DNA of 64,000 nt from a virus. Both the position numbers and the translations under genes were made by a program. Where the stretch lies: positions 1 to 64,000 of the IMG/VR virus record IMGVR_UViG_3300008448_014963, one strand, 5' to 3'. This document shows positions 15,579-23,826 of the stretch, piece after piece; position 1 is the stretch's first letter; each line of letters opens with the position of its first letter. A model generated the notes under the pieces. It was not told where the DNA came from. It saw nothing but the letters and a program-made list of their open reading frames with translations, and did no database searches.

Positions 15579-17190
15579 TTCGATTCTTTCACTTTACGGA
15601 TCACACGATTCTAATATTTCTGTTGTCACAGAAACTGGAGACTATTATACTTACGAGCTAGAAAAGATCAATGGGATCAGACATTTTTCGTTAGAAAAAG
15701 ATCCCAATTATTATGATACTCTTTTGGCTGTAAAGGATATCCTTTTGAATGATTTTAATAATACTGCAACATTCACAACCTGCCTTTATGGTCAGTGTAG
15801 TGAAAAAATAATTCGTGCAGTAGAAGAGATCTTTAATTGTACTGAATTCAAAGAAATTGGACATCATTTATCCCATGCAGCTACAGCTTTTTATACATCA
15901 GGATTTTCAGAATCGTTAATTGCAACATACGATTCAGGAGGTCACGACAATGGTGATGTGTCAACTTTCAATTTTTTCATTGCAGACAGAAAAAATGGGA
16001 TCAAGCATCTGGAAAAACTGGACTTGAATGTCTGTGATCCTTATACATGTTTAGCAATTCCCCTGAATTGTATAAGTAAAAAAATATCACCAATCGATAT
16101 AGGATCAGAAATTCATGATTTATCAATCACTTACCAGATTAGCGAATCATACTTAACTCTTGCAGGTAAAATTATGGGACTTTCTGGATACGGTAAACTT
16201 AGGGAAGATTGGATAGAATTTTTTGAGGAATATTATAACGGGCCTTGTGACGATAGATACAGGAAAGAGTTAGGTGTAAAAATAGGCTTAGAGCTGAAAA
16301 ATATAAACAGTTTAGATTGGGAAGATTCCCTAGACGTTGCAGCAACATCTCAGCATGTATTTAACCTGTTAGTGTATAAAAAAATATTGGTGTATTTAAA
16401 AAAATTCAAAGTTCCTGTTTGTTTATCTGGTGGAGGTGCCATGAATATAATATTTAATCAATATTTAAGAAATAAAATAGAATATCCTGTGCACGTTCCA
16501 CCAAATCCTGGAGATTGCGGACTTTCTTTAGGTTTTCTGTTAAATGAAAATAACCCAACACATAAGATTGAATGTGCTTTCAACGGAATAGATTTAATAG
16601 ATAGATATAATCTACCGACTCTAATATCTGAATATTCAGCAAAAGAATGTTCGATAGATTTCCTTACTGGATTGATTCGTGATGGAAAAATCATAGGTAT
16701 TGTTTACGGAAGAGGCGAAGTAGGCGAAAGAGCTCTTTTAAGAAGAAGTATTGTTGCTTCTCCTTCCATCACTGGGATTAAAGACAAATTAAACAAAATA
16801 AAAAATAGAGAAAATTGGAGACCTTTAGCACCCGCAATTTTAGAGGAATACACTGACCAATATTTTACGTCCTTCACTTCCTCTCCTTATATGAGTTTCA
16901 ATCCGACGGTTAGACCGGAAGTGTCTGATATAGTAAAAGAGATAGTCCATATTGACGGGACAGCAAGAGCACAAACTTTAAATTTTAAGGATAACCCTTT
17001 CGGTTATAATCTCGTTAAATCATTCTTTGAGAAAACAGGAATACCTATTCTAATAAACACATCCTTCAATAATAGAGGAAAATCTATTCTTTCTACGATT
17101 TCCGAAGCTCTTGATATATTAGACAATACTGATATTGACCACGTTTGGATTGAAGGATATCTTTTCGAAAAGAAAAAAAATATCCAATGA
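15565..17190 (+). CDS. NodU/CmcH-type O-carbamoyltransferase
   Basis: 541 residues. The N-terminal ASKHA-fold domain begins SILSLYGSHDSNISV and has the metal-binding GHHLSHAATAF (99-109) and ATYDSGGHDNGD. The C-terminal YrdC-like/carbamoyltransferase part has GRGEVGERALLRRS, NRENWRPLAPAI, DGTARAQT and ILINTSFNNRG, all family hallmarks. These enzymes move a carbamoyl group from carbamoyl phosphate to a sugar hydroxyl, as in Nod factors and antibiotics. Here the likely substrate is a sugar of the phage-encoded glycan. Slightly shorter than most homologues (560-600). Confidence 0.9.
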   Translation: MQLNNSILSLYGSHDSNISVVTETGDYYTYELEKINGIRHFSLEKDPNYYDTLLAVKDILLNDFNNTATFTTCLYGQCSEKIIRAVEEIFNCTEFKEIGHHLSHAATAFYTSGFSESLIATYDSGGHDNGDVSTFNFFIADRKNGIKHLEKLDLNVCDPYTCLAIPLNCISKKISPIDIGSEIHDLSITYQISESYLTLAGKIMGLSGYGKLREDWIEFFEEYYNGPCDDRYRKELGVKIGLELKNINSLDWEDSLDVAATSQHVFNLLVYKKILVYLKKFKVPVCLSGGGAMNIIFNQYLRNKIEYPVHVPPNPGDCGLSLGFLLNENNPTHKIECAFNGIDLIDRYNLPTLISEYSAKECSIDFLTGLIRDGKIIGIVYGRGEVGERALLRRSIVASPSITGIKDKLNKIKNRENWRPLAPAILEEYTDQYFTSFTSSPYMSFNPTVRPEVSDIVKEIVHIDGTARAQTLNFKDNPFGYNLVKSFFEKTGIPILINTSFNNRGKSILSTISEALDILDNTDIDHVWIEGYLFEKKKNIQ

Positions 17191-17912
17191 ATATATCGCC
17201 CGCTATAATAGACGGAGATTCTTTTGACAAAGATCTTTATGAAGCATTAGACCAAGCAAAAATTACTGTGCCATTATTGCACAGCAGTTTTAATGCACAA
17301 TGGATTGATGAGTGTGGTATAGATCCTAAAGTTATCTTTGATATTGGATCTTATGATGCGGGAGATTCTATTAGACTCAAACATAGATATCCAAGATCTA
17401 ACGTGTATTCCTTTGAAGCTGATCCTGCTAGGATAATTTCTATACAAAAATACATTTCAAAATTTGATATAGAATTTGTTCCTGTTGCAGTTTGTGAAAA
17501 TCCAGGACAAACAAATTTTTACCAGTCATTCGTAGAGGGTGATGCTTTAGGACAGGGATCAATTTTGAAACATACTTCCTTGTATAAAGAAATATATTCT
17601 CATATAATACAAGAGAATTATCCTATAACAGTTCCTTCAGTTTCTGTTTCGAGTTTCTGTAACGAGAAAGGAATTGGCCATGTTGATGTCGCTCATATAG
17701 ATGTTGAAGGGGCGGAGGGATATGTTATTAATGGATTTGGCGAGATACGTCCTAAATTATTATTCATCGAAACTATTTTAAACAAAGGACAAAACCGAGG
17801 TTGGCAAGGTTCATTCTGTGTAGAATCTGAGATTCATTCAATTTTGACAACAATGGGATACGTTCTAATAAAGGACCTAGTTTCCGATAGATTATATCTA
17901 CATCGTGGCTAA
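17187..17912 (+). CDS. FkbM-family methyltransferase
   Basis: 241 residues. SAM-binding motif I is VIFDIGSYDAGDS near residue 50, followed by VYSFEADPARI and the FkbM-typical IDVEGAEGYVINGF near 175 and KLLFIET. FkbM enzymes O-methylate hydroxyls, often on sugars in exopolysaccharide clusters. It overlaps the carbamoyltransferase by 4 nt, so the two decorations may be placed on the same glycan. Confidence 0.88.
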   Translation: MNISPAIIDGDSFDKDLYEALDQAKITVPLLHSSFNAQWIDECGIDPKVIFDIGSYDAGDSIRLKHRYPRSNVYSFEADPARIISIQKYISKFDIEFVPVAVCENPGQTNFYQSFVEGDALGQGSILKHTSLYKEIYSHIIQENYPITVPSVSVSSFCNEKGIGHVDVAHIDVEGAEGYVINGFGEIRPKLLFIETILNKGQNRGWQGSFCVESEIHSILTTMGYVLIKDLVSDRLYLHRG

Positions 17913-17926
17913 AAAATATTAATAGT

Positions 17927-18547
17927 ATGCTAATATCATTAGGTATGAGATGTAATCCTGCTGGGATAATAAGGGAACGCTTGAAAATAGAAAGACCTAC
18001 AATGGTTTTTGATTGGGCTCAAATGAGTTCGCAAACTATGTTAGAGATTATTGATCTTGAAATAACTAATATTGATGCTTATATTAATAAATATTTTTCT
18101 GAAGGATTTGATGCAAGTAAAAGAAATAAAATAAGGGGTGACTGGTTTCCGCACGACTTTCCTAATGATCTAGATTTTATAAAAGAAAAATATATTAGAA
18201 GAACAAAAAGATTTCATGAAAGTTTAAAATCGAATGAATACAAAGTTTTTATAACGCACTTTGGAGTTAGCCCAGTAAAATCTAATATTGAAATAATGTG
18301 TTCTTTTATTGATCATATAAGTAGAAGAACCGATATCGATAAAGCTCTATTTTTATCTATAAATTGTGAAGATGAGAATAAAAAAATAAATAAAAACTGG
18401 ATCAATATACATAACACATTAGGCATATTGGATGAAGGAGATAATTATATAGCCAAAAAAATAGAGATGTTATCTCTATTAAACCAAGATGGGATAAGAT
18501 CTGCTATTATCAATAATAATATTGATTTTTTGTTCAACAATGAATAA
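17927..18547 (+). CDS. DUF1796-like (papain-like) protein
   Basis: 206 residues. The N-terminus MLISLGMRCNPAGIIRERL followed by MVFDWAQMS matches the start of DUF1796, where SLG-x-x-C and PFDW are the invariant blocks; the family is described as putative papain-like cysteine peptidases. Cys9 would be the nucleophile and ITHFGVSP near residue 108 may hold the partner histidine. Members often sit in surface-glycan clusters. The true reaction is unknown. Confidence 0.6.
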   Translation: MLISLGMRCNPAGIIRERLKIERPTMVFDWAQMSSQTMLEIIDLEITNIDAYINKYFSEGFDASKRNKIRGDWFPHDFPNDLDFIKEKYIRRTKRFHESLKSNEYKVFITHFGVSPVKSNIEIMCSFIDHISRRTDIDKALFLSINCEDENKKINKNWINIHNTLGILDEGDNYIAKKIEMLSLLNQDGIRSAIINNNIDFLFNNE

Positions 18548-18555
18548 AACATTAG

Positions 18556-18567
18556 TATATATAAATA
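18556..18567 (+). promoter_or_regulatory. TATATATAAATA box overlapping a start region
   Basis: TATATATAAATA contains the T4 late-promoter consensus TATAAATA (18560-18567). It ends 1 nt before the GTG start at 18569, so a transcript starting downstream of it would be leaderless or would begin inside the gene. Confidence 0.5.
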
Positions 18568-18568
18568 G

Positions 18569-19321
18569 GTGAAAGTTTTAATTTTAGAATCTGGAGAATC
18601 TTCAAGCGAGAGAGGTTTTTTTTCTTTCGTGATCCAATTTGTTTCTGTTCATAGACATTATTTCACACTGGGAATAGATTATAAAATTTATTTTGATATG
18701 AGAAATTCCTCATACTCTGACTCAAAGGACAATCAATGGAATGAATTTTTTTTACAGGATATAATCACAGACGGTAAACGGACATTTTGGGGTGACAGTG
18801 GGAATTTTTATGGATATTCTTTTGATTTTGGAAATAAAACAGAGAGAAAAATTGCAAAGGAAATAATAGACACACATTTGAAATTAAAGTCTGAGATTGG
18901 TACCAAAATCCTATCTCTTTATTTGGAAATGTTTGCTGGCAAAAAAATATTAGGTGTCCATAAAAGGGGAACAGACATAGGTACACACCACGAAAGTCCA
19001 CCATTACAAAAATATTTTGAAATTATTGACAAAATACATTCAAATTTTGATTGTATCTACTTAGCTTGTGATGAAGCTGTAAGCATTGAATTATTTAAAC
19101 AGAGATATCCTAATGTAATAAACTTGAGTGGCTCAACAGTTACTGATGATCAAGATCTACCAAATTTTAAAAAAAAGATGCCGGACAAATACAGAATGGC
19201 AGAAGATGTCATAATAGATGCTTATCTTCTTTCCACGTGTGACCTGTTAGTAAAAATGAATTCTAATTTATCTAATTTTTCTTTGCTCTTAAATCCAGAC
19301 CTTGATTTTATATCTCTTTGA
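18569..19321 (+). CDS. NodZ/GT23-like fucosyltransferase
   Basis: 250 residues from a GTG start. KILGVHKRGTDIGTHH at about 126-141 matches the HxRRGTD donor motif of alpha-1,6- and protein O-fucosyltransferases. CIYLACDEAVSIELFKQRYP near 180 and the late STCDLLVKMNSNLSNFS block match the other two family motifs. It would be the third fucosyltransferase family in the island. The N-terminal 120 residues are divergent. The GTG is kept because it starts the first beta strand (KVLILES) and no ATG is close. Confidence 0.72.
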   Translation: MKVLILESGESSSERGFFSFVIQFVSVHRHYFTLGIDYKIYFDMRNSSYSDSKDNQWNEFFLQDIITDGKRTFWGDSGNFYGYSFDFGNKTERKIAKEIIDTHLKLKSEIGTKILSLYLEMFAGKKILGVHKRGTDIGTHHESPPLQKYFEIIDKIHSNFDCIYLACDEAVSIELFKQRYPNVINLSGSTVTDDQDLPNFKKKMPDKYRMAEDVIIDAYLLSTCDLLVKMNSNLSNFSLLLNPDLDFISL

Positions 19322-19340
19322 AACTTCCTAGATTTTCTTG

Positions 19341-19349
19341 GATATATTA
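19341..19349 (+). promoter_or_regulatory. GATATATTA box
   Basis: GATATATTAAATA lies 9 nt upstream of ATG 19359, supporting that start over the TTG at 19338. Confidence 0.45.
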
Positions 19350-19358
19350 AATAAAGCC

Positions 19359-19988
19359 ATGCATTTAGACAAACAAAATGACGAGTACGTTTGGGAAAAA
19401 TACACACCGGAATACTCAGGCCAGCTCAAAGAGATGGTTCAAAATGATAAGTTCGATTTTTTTGTAAGAAATTATGAAATAGTGGATAGAATCCCAGTTT
19501 TTCATGATAATTTAGTTGCGAATTGGAAAGAATTATATTCCTTAATTTACACAAAAAATCCTAAGAGTGTTTTTGAATTTGGATGCGGAGCTTGCTACCA
19601 TTTAAGAAATCTAATGACTTTGTGTCCGAAAACCAAAGTATCAGGTGCAGACTATTTGCAATCTCAAATAGATTTTGGTAAAGAGTTTATCCCAAACGAC
19701 CTAGAATTCCCAAAAAACGTATCTGTTAGGGATTTAACTGGTGATGTGTCAGATCTACCTAAGGTAGAACTTGTTTATTCTCAAGCAGTTGTTATGCACT
19801 TGAATTCTGAAAAGGCTGTGAAAATGATGAGAAACATGGGGGAAGTTTCCACCAAATACATAATCATGGTCGAAGGTGTTCGTAATCACACAGATTGGTA
19901 TGATCTAGTAAGATATTCTTTACCGGGTTGGAAGATGTCAATTACTAACAATTACATCGACTATGGCATATTACTAGAAAAAGAATGA
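19359..19988 (+). CDS. SAM-dependent methyltransferase
   Basis: 209 residues. Motif I is VFEFGCGACYHL near residue 73, then VSGADYLQSQI and LVYSQAVVMHL (motif IV-like). This is a class I methyltransferase core, probably small-molecule or sugar-directed given its position. ATG 19359 is preferred; an in-frame TTG at 19338 lies upstream of the box. Its stop overlaps the ColD-type gene by 4 nt, so it may act on the same sugar pathway. Confidence 0.8.
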   Translation: MHLDKQNDEYVWEKYTPEYSGQLKEMVQNDKFDFFVRNYEIVDRIPVFHDNLVANWKELYSLIYTKNPKSVFEFGCGACYHLRNLMTLCPKTKVSGADYLQSQIDFGKEFIPNDLEFPKNVSVRDLTGDVSDLPKVELVYSQAVVMHLNSEKAVKMMRNMGEVSTKYIIMVEGVRNHTDWYDLVRYSLPGWKMSITNNYIDYGILLEKE

Positions 19989-21151
19989 AAGATATAAAAT
20001 TAGTTTCAGATACGATATCCAAACAAGATATCCAAAATCTTGTTGCTTGGCTTTCCCAAGAAGATATTCCACAGCTAACCAAAGGTCCATTGACAATTAA
20101 ATTTCAGGAAAATTTTTCGTCTTTCCTTGGAGATGATTTAAAAAGTTGTTTCATTAACTCAGGATCATCTGCAATCTTATTATCACTTCTTGCACTTAAG
20201 ATAAAAAACAATATTAAAAAAGTTGTGGTTCCTTCCGTTTCCTGGGCGACTGATCTTAGTAGTCCAGTAGTCCTTGGAATTGAACCTATTTTATGTGACT
20301 GTAATCTTGAGGATTTATCATTAGATTTAGAAAAACTGGAACAGATATTCATAGAAGAAAAACCTGAAGCTTGTATATTAGTTTCAGTCTTGGGCTTAGT
20401 CCCTGATATGAAAAAAATAACTGAGTTGTGTGAAAAACATGGTGTTATTTTATTGGAGGATGTTTGCGAAAGTTTAGGTTCTAAGTTTCAGAATCAATAC
20501 TTAGGTTCTTTTGGTTTAATGTCATTTTTTTCTTTCTATTACGGTCACCATATCAGCACAATAGAAGGTGGGATGATCACAACTAAAGATAAGGAAATAC
20601 ACGATCTTTTAGTTTCAATTAGAAATCATGGATGGGACAGGGATTGGGACGACGATCTTAAACAAGAATACAGAGAAAAGTACAACGTCGATCCATTCAC
20701 AAGCATGTACACATTTTATTTCCCTGGATTGAATGTGAGATCTACTGATTTGCAGGCTTTCATAGGGATAGACCAAATTGGAAAAATCGATCCTTTCTCT
20801 GATATAAGGAACAGAAATTTTTTAATGTATTCTGAATTGATATCTGAAAACCATCTAAATATCAAACAAAGACCTGGTGATTTTATTTCAAACTTTGCCT
20901 ATCCTGTGGTACATTCGGAAAGAGATTCAATAATCACTAAGATTAAATCTAAAAATATAGAAGTCAGACCCCTTATAGCGGGATCAATGGCAAAACAACC
21001 TTTTGCTTCAAATCTAAACAGAAAGTTTGGAACTGGTAACTCAGATATAATTCACGAGAAGGGCTTCTATTTACCAAACCACCAAAATCTCACCATAGAT
21101 GAGATTAAATTGATTTCATCAATAGTAAACTCCGAAAAAAATATTCTCTAG
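19985..21151 (+). CDS. colD: ColD-type GDP-4-keto-6-deoxymannose 3-dehydratase (PLP)
   Basis: 388 residues, DegT/DnrJ/EryC1/StrS fold type [15 protein letters not shown] binds the PLP phosphate and [11 protein letters not shown] holds the Asp that contacts the ring. In ordinary family members the PLP lysine sits in an SFhxxKxxxxxEGG block; here it reads [14 protein letters not shown], so Lys is replaced by His at residue 188. This is the hallmark of ColD, which is also 388 residues in E. coli and uses His188 as the base. ColD removes the 3-hydroxyl from GDP-4-keto-6-deoxymannose in GDP-L-colitose synthesis, using glutamate. The next gene makes its substrate and overlaps it by 1 nt. Confidence 0.88.
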   Translation: MKDIKLVSDTISKQDIQNLVAWLSQEDIPQLTKGPLTIKFQENFSSFLGDDLKSCFINSGSSAILLSLLALKIKNNIKKVVVPSVSWATDLSSPVVLGIEPILCDCNLEDLSLDLEKLEQIFIEEKPEACILVSVLGLVPDMKKITELCEKHGVILLEDVCESLGSKFQNQYLGSFGLMSFFSFYYGHHISTIEGGMITTKDKEIHDLLVSIRNHGWDRDWDDDLKQEYREKYNVDPFTSMYTFYFPGLNVRSTDLQAFIGIDQIGKIDPFSDIRNRNFLMYSELISENHLNIKQRPGDFISNFAYPVVHSERDSIITKIKSKNIEVRPLIAGSMAKQPFASNLNRKFGTGNSDIIHEKGFYLPNHQNLTIDEIKLISSIVNSEKNIL

Positions 21152-22158
21152 TGAAAAAGTCTATAATAACTGGAATCAATGGCCAGGATGGATCTTACCT
21201 TGCAGAGCTTTTGTTGGAAAAAGGTTACGAGGTTCATGGAATAATTAGGAGATCTTCTTCTTTCAACACAAGACGAATAGATCACTTACGAAATAAACCC
21301 AATTTCTATTGGCACTACGCTGATGTGACTGATCCCGTCTCTATAAGCACATTAATTTCTGAGATCAAACCTGATGAATTTTATAATTTAGCTGCACAAA
21401 GTCATGTTAAGATTTCTTTCGAAATCCCGTATTATACAGGTCAGGTAGATGCAATAGGTACTTTGAATGTACTTGATGCTATCAGATCTCACTCACCAAA
21501 AACCAAACTGTACCAAGCTTCAACCTCCGAACTTTATGGCAAAGTTCAAGAGATTCCTCAGAAAGAAACAACACCTTTTTATCCTAGAAGTCCTTATGGT
21601 GTAGCTAAGCTTTATGGATTTTGGATAATTAAAAATTACAGAGAGGCTTATAACCTTTTTGCTTGTAACGGAATTCTTTTCAATCACACGTCTCCAAGGA
21701 GAGGTGAAAATTTCGTCGAGAAGAAAATAGTTGACTCCTTGGTTGATATCCTGTACCACAAAAAAACTGATTGTTTCTCTTTAGGAAATTTAGAATCACA
21801 AAGGGATATAGGTCACGCAAAAGAATACGTAGAAGGTATGTGGAGAATGTTGCAGCAAGACCAACCTGAAGATTTTGTACTTGCGACAGGTAAAACACAT
21901 ACAATCCGATCTATTGTTGAAACTACAGCAAGAATTCTAAATGTTGACATTGAATGGGAAGGCACAGGAATAAACGAAGTTGGAAAAAACAAAGAAACAG
22001 GAGAAATTATGGTTAAAGTGGATCCTAAATATTTTAGACCATCTGAAGTTGATTTGCTCATCGGAGATGCAACAAAGGCAAAAGAAAAACTAGGATGGAC
22101 ATATTCAATGTCTCTCGATGAAATTCTGAGAGAAATGGTAAACGAGAGAATTAAATAA
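21151..22158 (+). CDS. gmd: GDP-mannose 4,6-dehydratase
   Basis: 335 residues from GTG. The NADP loop is [10 protein letters not shown] (8-17), followed by [10 protein letters not shown] at 33-42, which is diagnostic of GMD. Catalytic residues fit Thr125/Ser126-Glu127 (STSELYG), Tyr149 and Lys153 (YGVAK). [12 protein letters not shown] is also conserved. The enzyme turns GDP-D-mannose into GDP-4-keto-6-deoxymannose, the branch point to L-fucose, colitose, rhamnose and perosamine. Slightly shorter than most bacterial GMD (about 345-373). The GTG shares a G with the upstream TAG, so translation is coupled. Confidence 0.93.
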   Translation: MKKSIITGINGQDGSYLAELLLEKGYEVHGIIRRSSSFNTRRIDHLRNKPNFYWHYADVTDPVSISTLISEIKPDEFYNLAAQSHVKISFEIPYYTGQVDAIGTLNVLDAIRSHSPKTKLYQASTSELYGKVQEIPQKETTPFYPRSPYGVAKLYGFWIIKNYREAYNLFACNGILFNHTSPRRGENFVEKKIVDSLVDILYHKKTDCFSLGNLESQRDIGHAKEYVEGMWRMLQQDQPEDFVLATGKTHTIRSIVETTARILNVDIEWEGTGINEVGKNKETGEIMVKVDPKYFRPSEVDLLIGDATKAKEKLGWTYSMSLDEILREMVNERIK

Positions 22159-22746
22159 ATGAACCTTAAGTCCCTACTGAAGCAAGAAATATCTGCTATC
22201 TCAAGGATTCCAGTCGATAGACTTGCAGAATTCATCGAATCTATCAAAAGGCAGCTCGTACCAGAGAGTAAGATAATTACATCAGGAATGGGAAAAGCTG
22301 GACAAATTTCTAACACATTAGCAACAACTCTATCTTCTACAGGAACTCCGTCTGTCTTTCTACACCCTTCAGAAGCACAACACGGAGATCTCGGAGTAAT
22401 CCAGCCCAATGATGTCCTTATCATGTTCACAAACTCTGGAAAAACTAGAGAAATACAAGAGTTAATTTCTTTAGTACACGAACTCGGAAACAGAAATCAT
22501 ATTTTTGTAATAACTGGACAAAGTAATCCGTATCTAAACACAAAATGTTCTGATGTTTTTGAATTCGGGGTTGTTGATGAGATATGTCCATTAGGATTAA
22601 CTCCAACAACTTCGACTACTTGCATGTCGGTAATTTCTGATTTAATAGTAGTTGAACTCATGAGTTCTAAAAAATTTACCACTTGTGATTATTTTAAACG
22701 TCACCATGGAGGATATCTTGGAGAAAAGTCGAAAATCCGATCCTGA
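22159..22746 (+). CDS. SIS-domain arabinose-5-phosphate isomerase-like protein
   Basis: 195 residues. It matches the SIS half of KpsF/KdsD/GutQ: SGMGKAGQISNTLATTLSSTGTP, HPSEAQHGDLGVI, FTNSGKTREI and CPLGLTPTTSTT are all nearly canonical. The C-terminal HHGGYLG corresponds to HPGGxLG. The two CBS domains of KpsF (about 120 residues) are absent. The family interconverts ribulose-5-P and arabinose-5-P for Kdo synthesis. In a phage it could supply a Kdo-type or other sugar; no Kdo synthase is visible here. It starts immediately after the gmd stop. Confidence 0.85.
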   Translation: MNLKSLLKQEISAISRIPVDRLAEFIESIKRQLVPESKIITSGMGKAGQISNTLATTLSSTGTPSVFLHPSEAQHGDLGVIQPNDVLIMFTNSGKTREIQELISLVHELGNRNHIFVITGQSNPYLNTKCSDVFEFGVVDEICPLGLTPTTSTTCMSVISDLIVVELMSSKKFTTCDYFKRHHGGYLGEKSKIRS

Positions 22747-22759
22747 AACTTTACTCCTT

Positions 22760-22777
22760 AAAACTTCTAAAGTTTTT
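22760..22777 (+). terminator. Weak AT-only hairpin, possible terminator
   Basis: A 7-bp stem AAAACTT/AAGTTTT with a 3-nt loop and a short T-run lies 14 nt after the isomerase stop. It has one G-C pair only, so function is uncertain. TATAATCT follows at 22777-22784, just upstream of the next start. Confidence 0.35.
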
Positions 22778-22793
22778 ATAATCTGATTTGTAA

Positions 22794-23501
22794 GTGGACA
22801 GTAAAATCGATATTGTAATTGTAAGTTATGCTAAGGATGATTATTGTAAATCTCTTACTTCTCGCTGTATAGAAACTTTGTTTTCCTCCGAAGAAAACTC
22901 TTCAGAGATTTTCAATGTAATAGTTGTGGAATCACAAGAAGGGGTAACTTGGAACTATAAAAATTGCAACATCCAAACTTTATCTGCACCTCTACCTTAT
23001 GGATATCACAAATTCTTAAATTTTGGTAGAAAAAGCGGATCCTCTGAATGGGTAGCCTTGTGCAATAATGATTTAGAATTTACAAAAAACTGGTTTTCTA
23101 CAATTCTTGATTGCCACGAAAAAAATCCAGATGTTATTTCTTTCTCTCCCATTTGTCCAATGACACAAGTTATGTATGGAATCTATCCTCACTCTGGAAT
23201 TAGATTTGGTCACAATATTAGAAAGGAATTATCCGGATGGTGTATCGTCCATAAAAGAGAAATTTATGATATCATTGGTGACTTGGATGAAAGATTTTTT
23301 CACTGGTTTTGCGATAATGATTATGCGATGACATTGATGCAACAAGGACTCAAACACGCACTCGTTACTGACTCCATAGTTATACATCACGACAAAAACA
23401 TAGGTAAAACAACAGAGGCTGTTGTATCTGATAACACTGAGATGTTTAGGCTAACGACGGGATCTCAGCCAATATTCTTAGAAAAATGGGGACTACTTTA
23501 G
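22794..23501 (+). CDS. Family 2 glycosyltransferase
   Basis: 235 residues, GTG start placed right before the first strand IDIVIVSYAKDD. Typical GT2 features: WVALCNNDLEFTKNW (variant DxD, NND) near residue 85, GWCIVHKREI, and LDERFFHWFCDNDYAMTLMQQG near 170, the ED-like catalytic block. It is the last recognisable glycan gene of the island, separated from the isomerase by 47 nt with a weak hairpin and a TATAAT-like box. Confidence 0.8.
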   Translation: MDSKIDIVIVSYAKDDYCKSLTSRCIETLFSSEENSSEIFNVIVVESQEGVTWNYKNCNIQTLSAPLPYGYHKFLNFGRKSGSSEWVALCNNDLEFTKNWFSTILDCHEKNPDVISFSPICPMTQVMYGIYPHSGIRFGHNIRKELSGWCIVHKREIYDIIGDLDERFFHWFCDNDYAMTLMQQGLKHALVTDSIVIHHDKNIGKTTEAVVSDNTEMFRLTTGSQPIFLEKWGLL

Positions 23502-23561
23502 AACTTCTTTTTCTTGGATTCTCGAATCAAAAATCTAGAAGTAATCTATAATATAAAAGTT

Positions 23562-23825
23562 ATGGAAATAACATCAGGTCATAAGATGGTATTATCAAAG
23601 GCAACTGGCAAAGCCAAATTAGAAATATCAAGGCATAAAGATCCAGTGATGGATAATATACTTGTAATCAACAGCATTTCTGGAGGCAAAACCTACAAAA
23701 ATACTTGGATAACTCAAAAAGACTTACCTACATGGATAGAGTATTTAAGAGCTAATGGATACACTGAAACAAAAATAATTGAGGATGTGGAATCTTCTGA
23801 AAAAAATAATAAGAAAAAATCCTAA
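23562..23825 (+). CDS. Small protein of unknown function (87 aa)
   Basis: 87 residues from ATG 23562; an in-frame TTG at 23514 is less likely because TATAATATA at 23548-23556 sits between the two. It looks like a beta-rich core (GHKMVLSKATGKAKLEI, DNILVINSISGGKTYKNTWIT) then a helix and a Lys-rich tail. A single-stranded nucleic-acid-binding role would fit this shape, but no motif proves it. The next gene begins 1 nt after its stop. Confidence 0.65.
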   Translation: MEITSGHKMVLSKATGKAKLEISRHKDPVMDNILVINSISGGKTYKNTWITQKDLPTWIEYLRANGYTETKIIEDVESSEKNNKKKS

Positions 23826-23826
23826 G

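Noticed and set aside
23779-23826. N-terminal extension (MRMWNLLKK...) of the 200-aa protein
   Set aside because: It needs a TTG start inside the previous gene; ATG 23827 directly after the previous stop is more likely.
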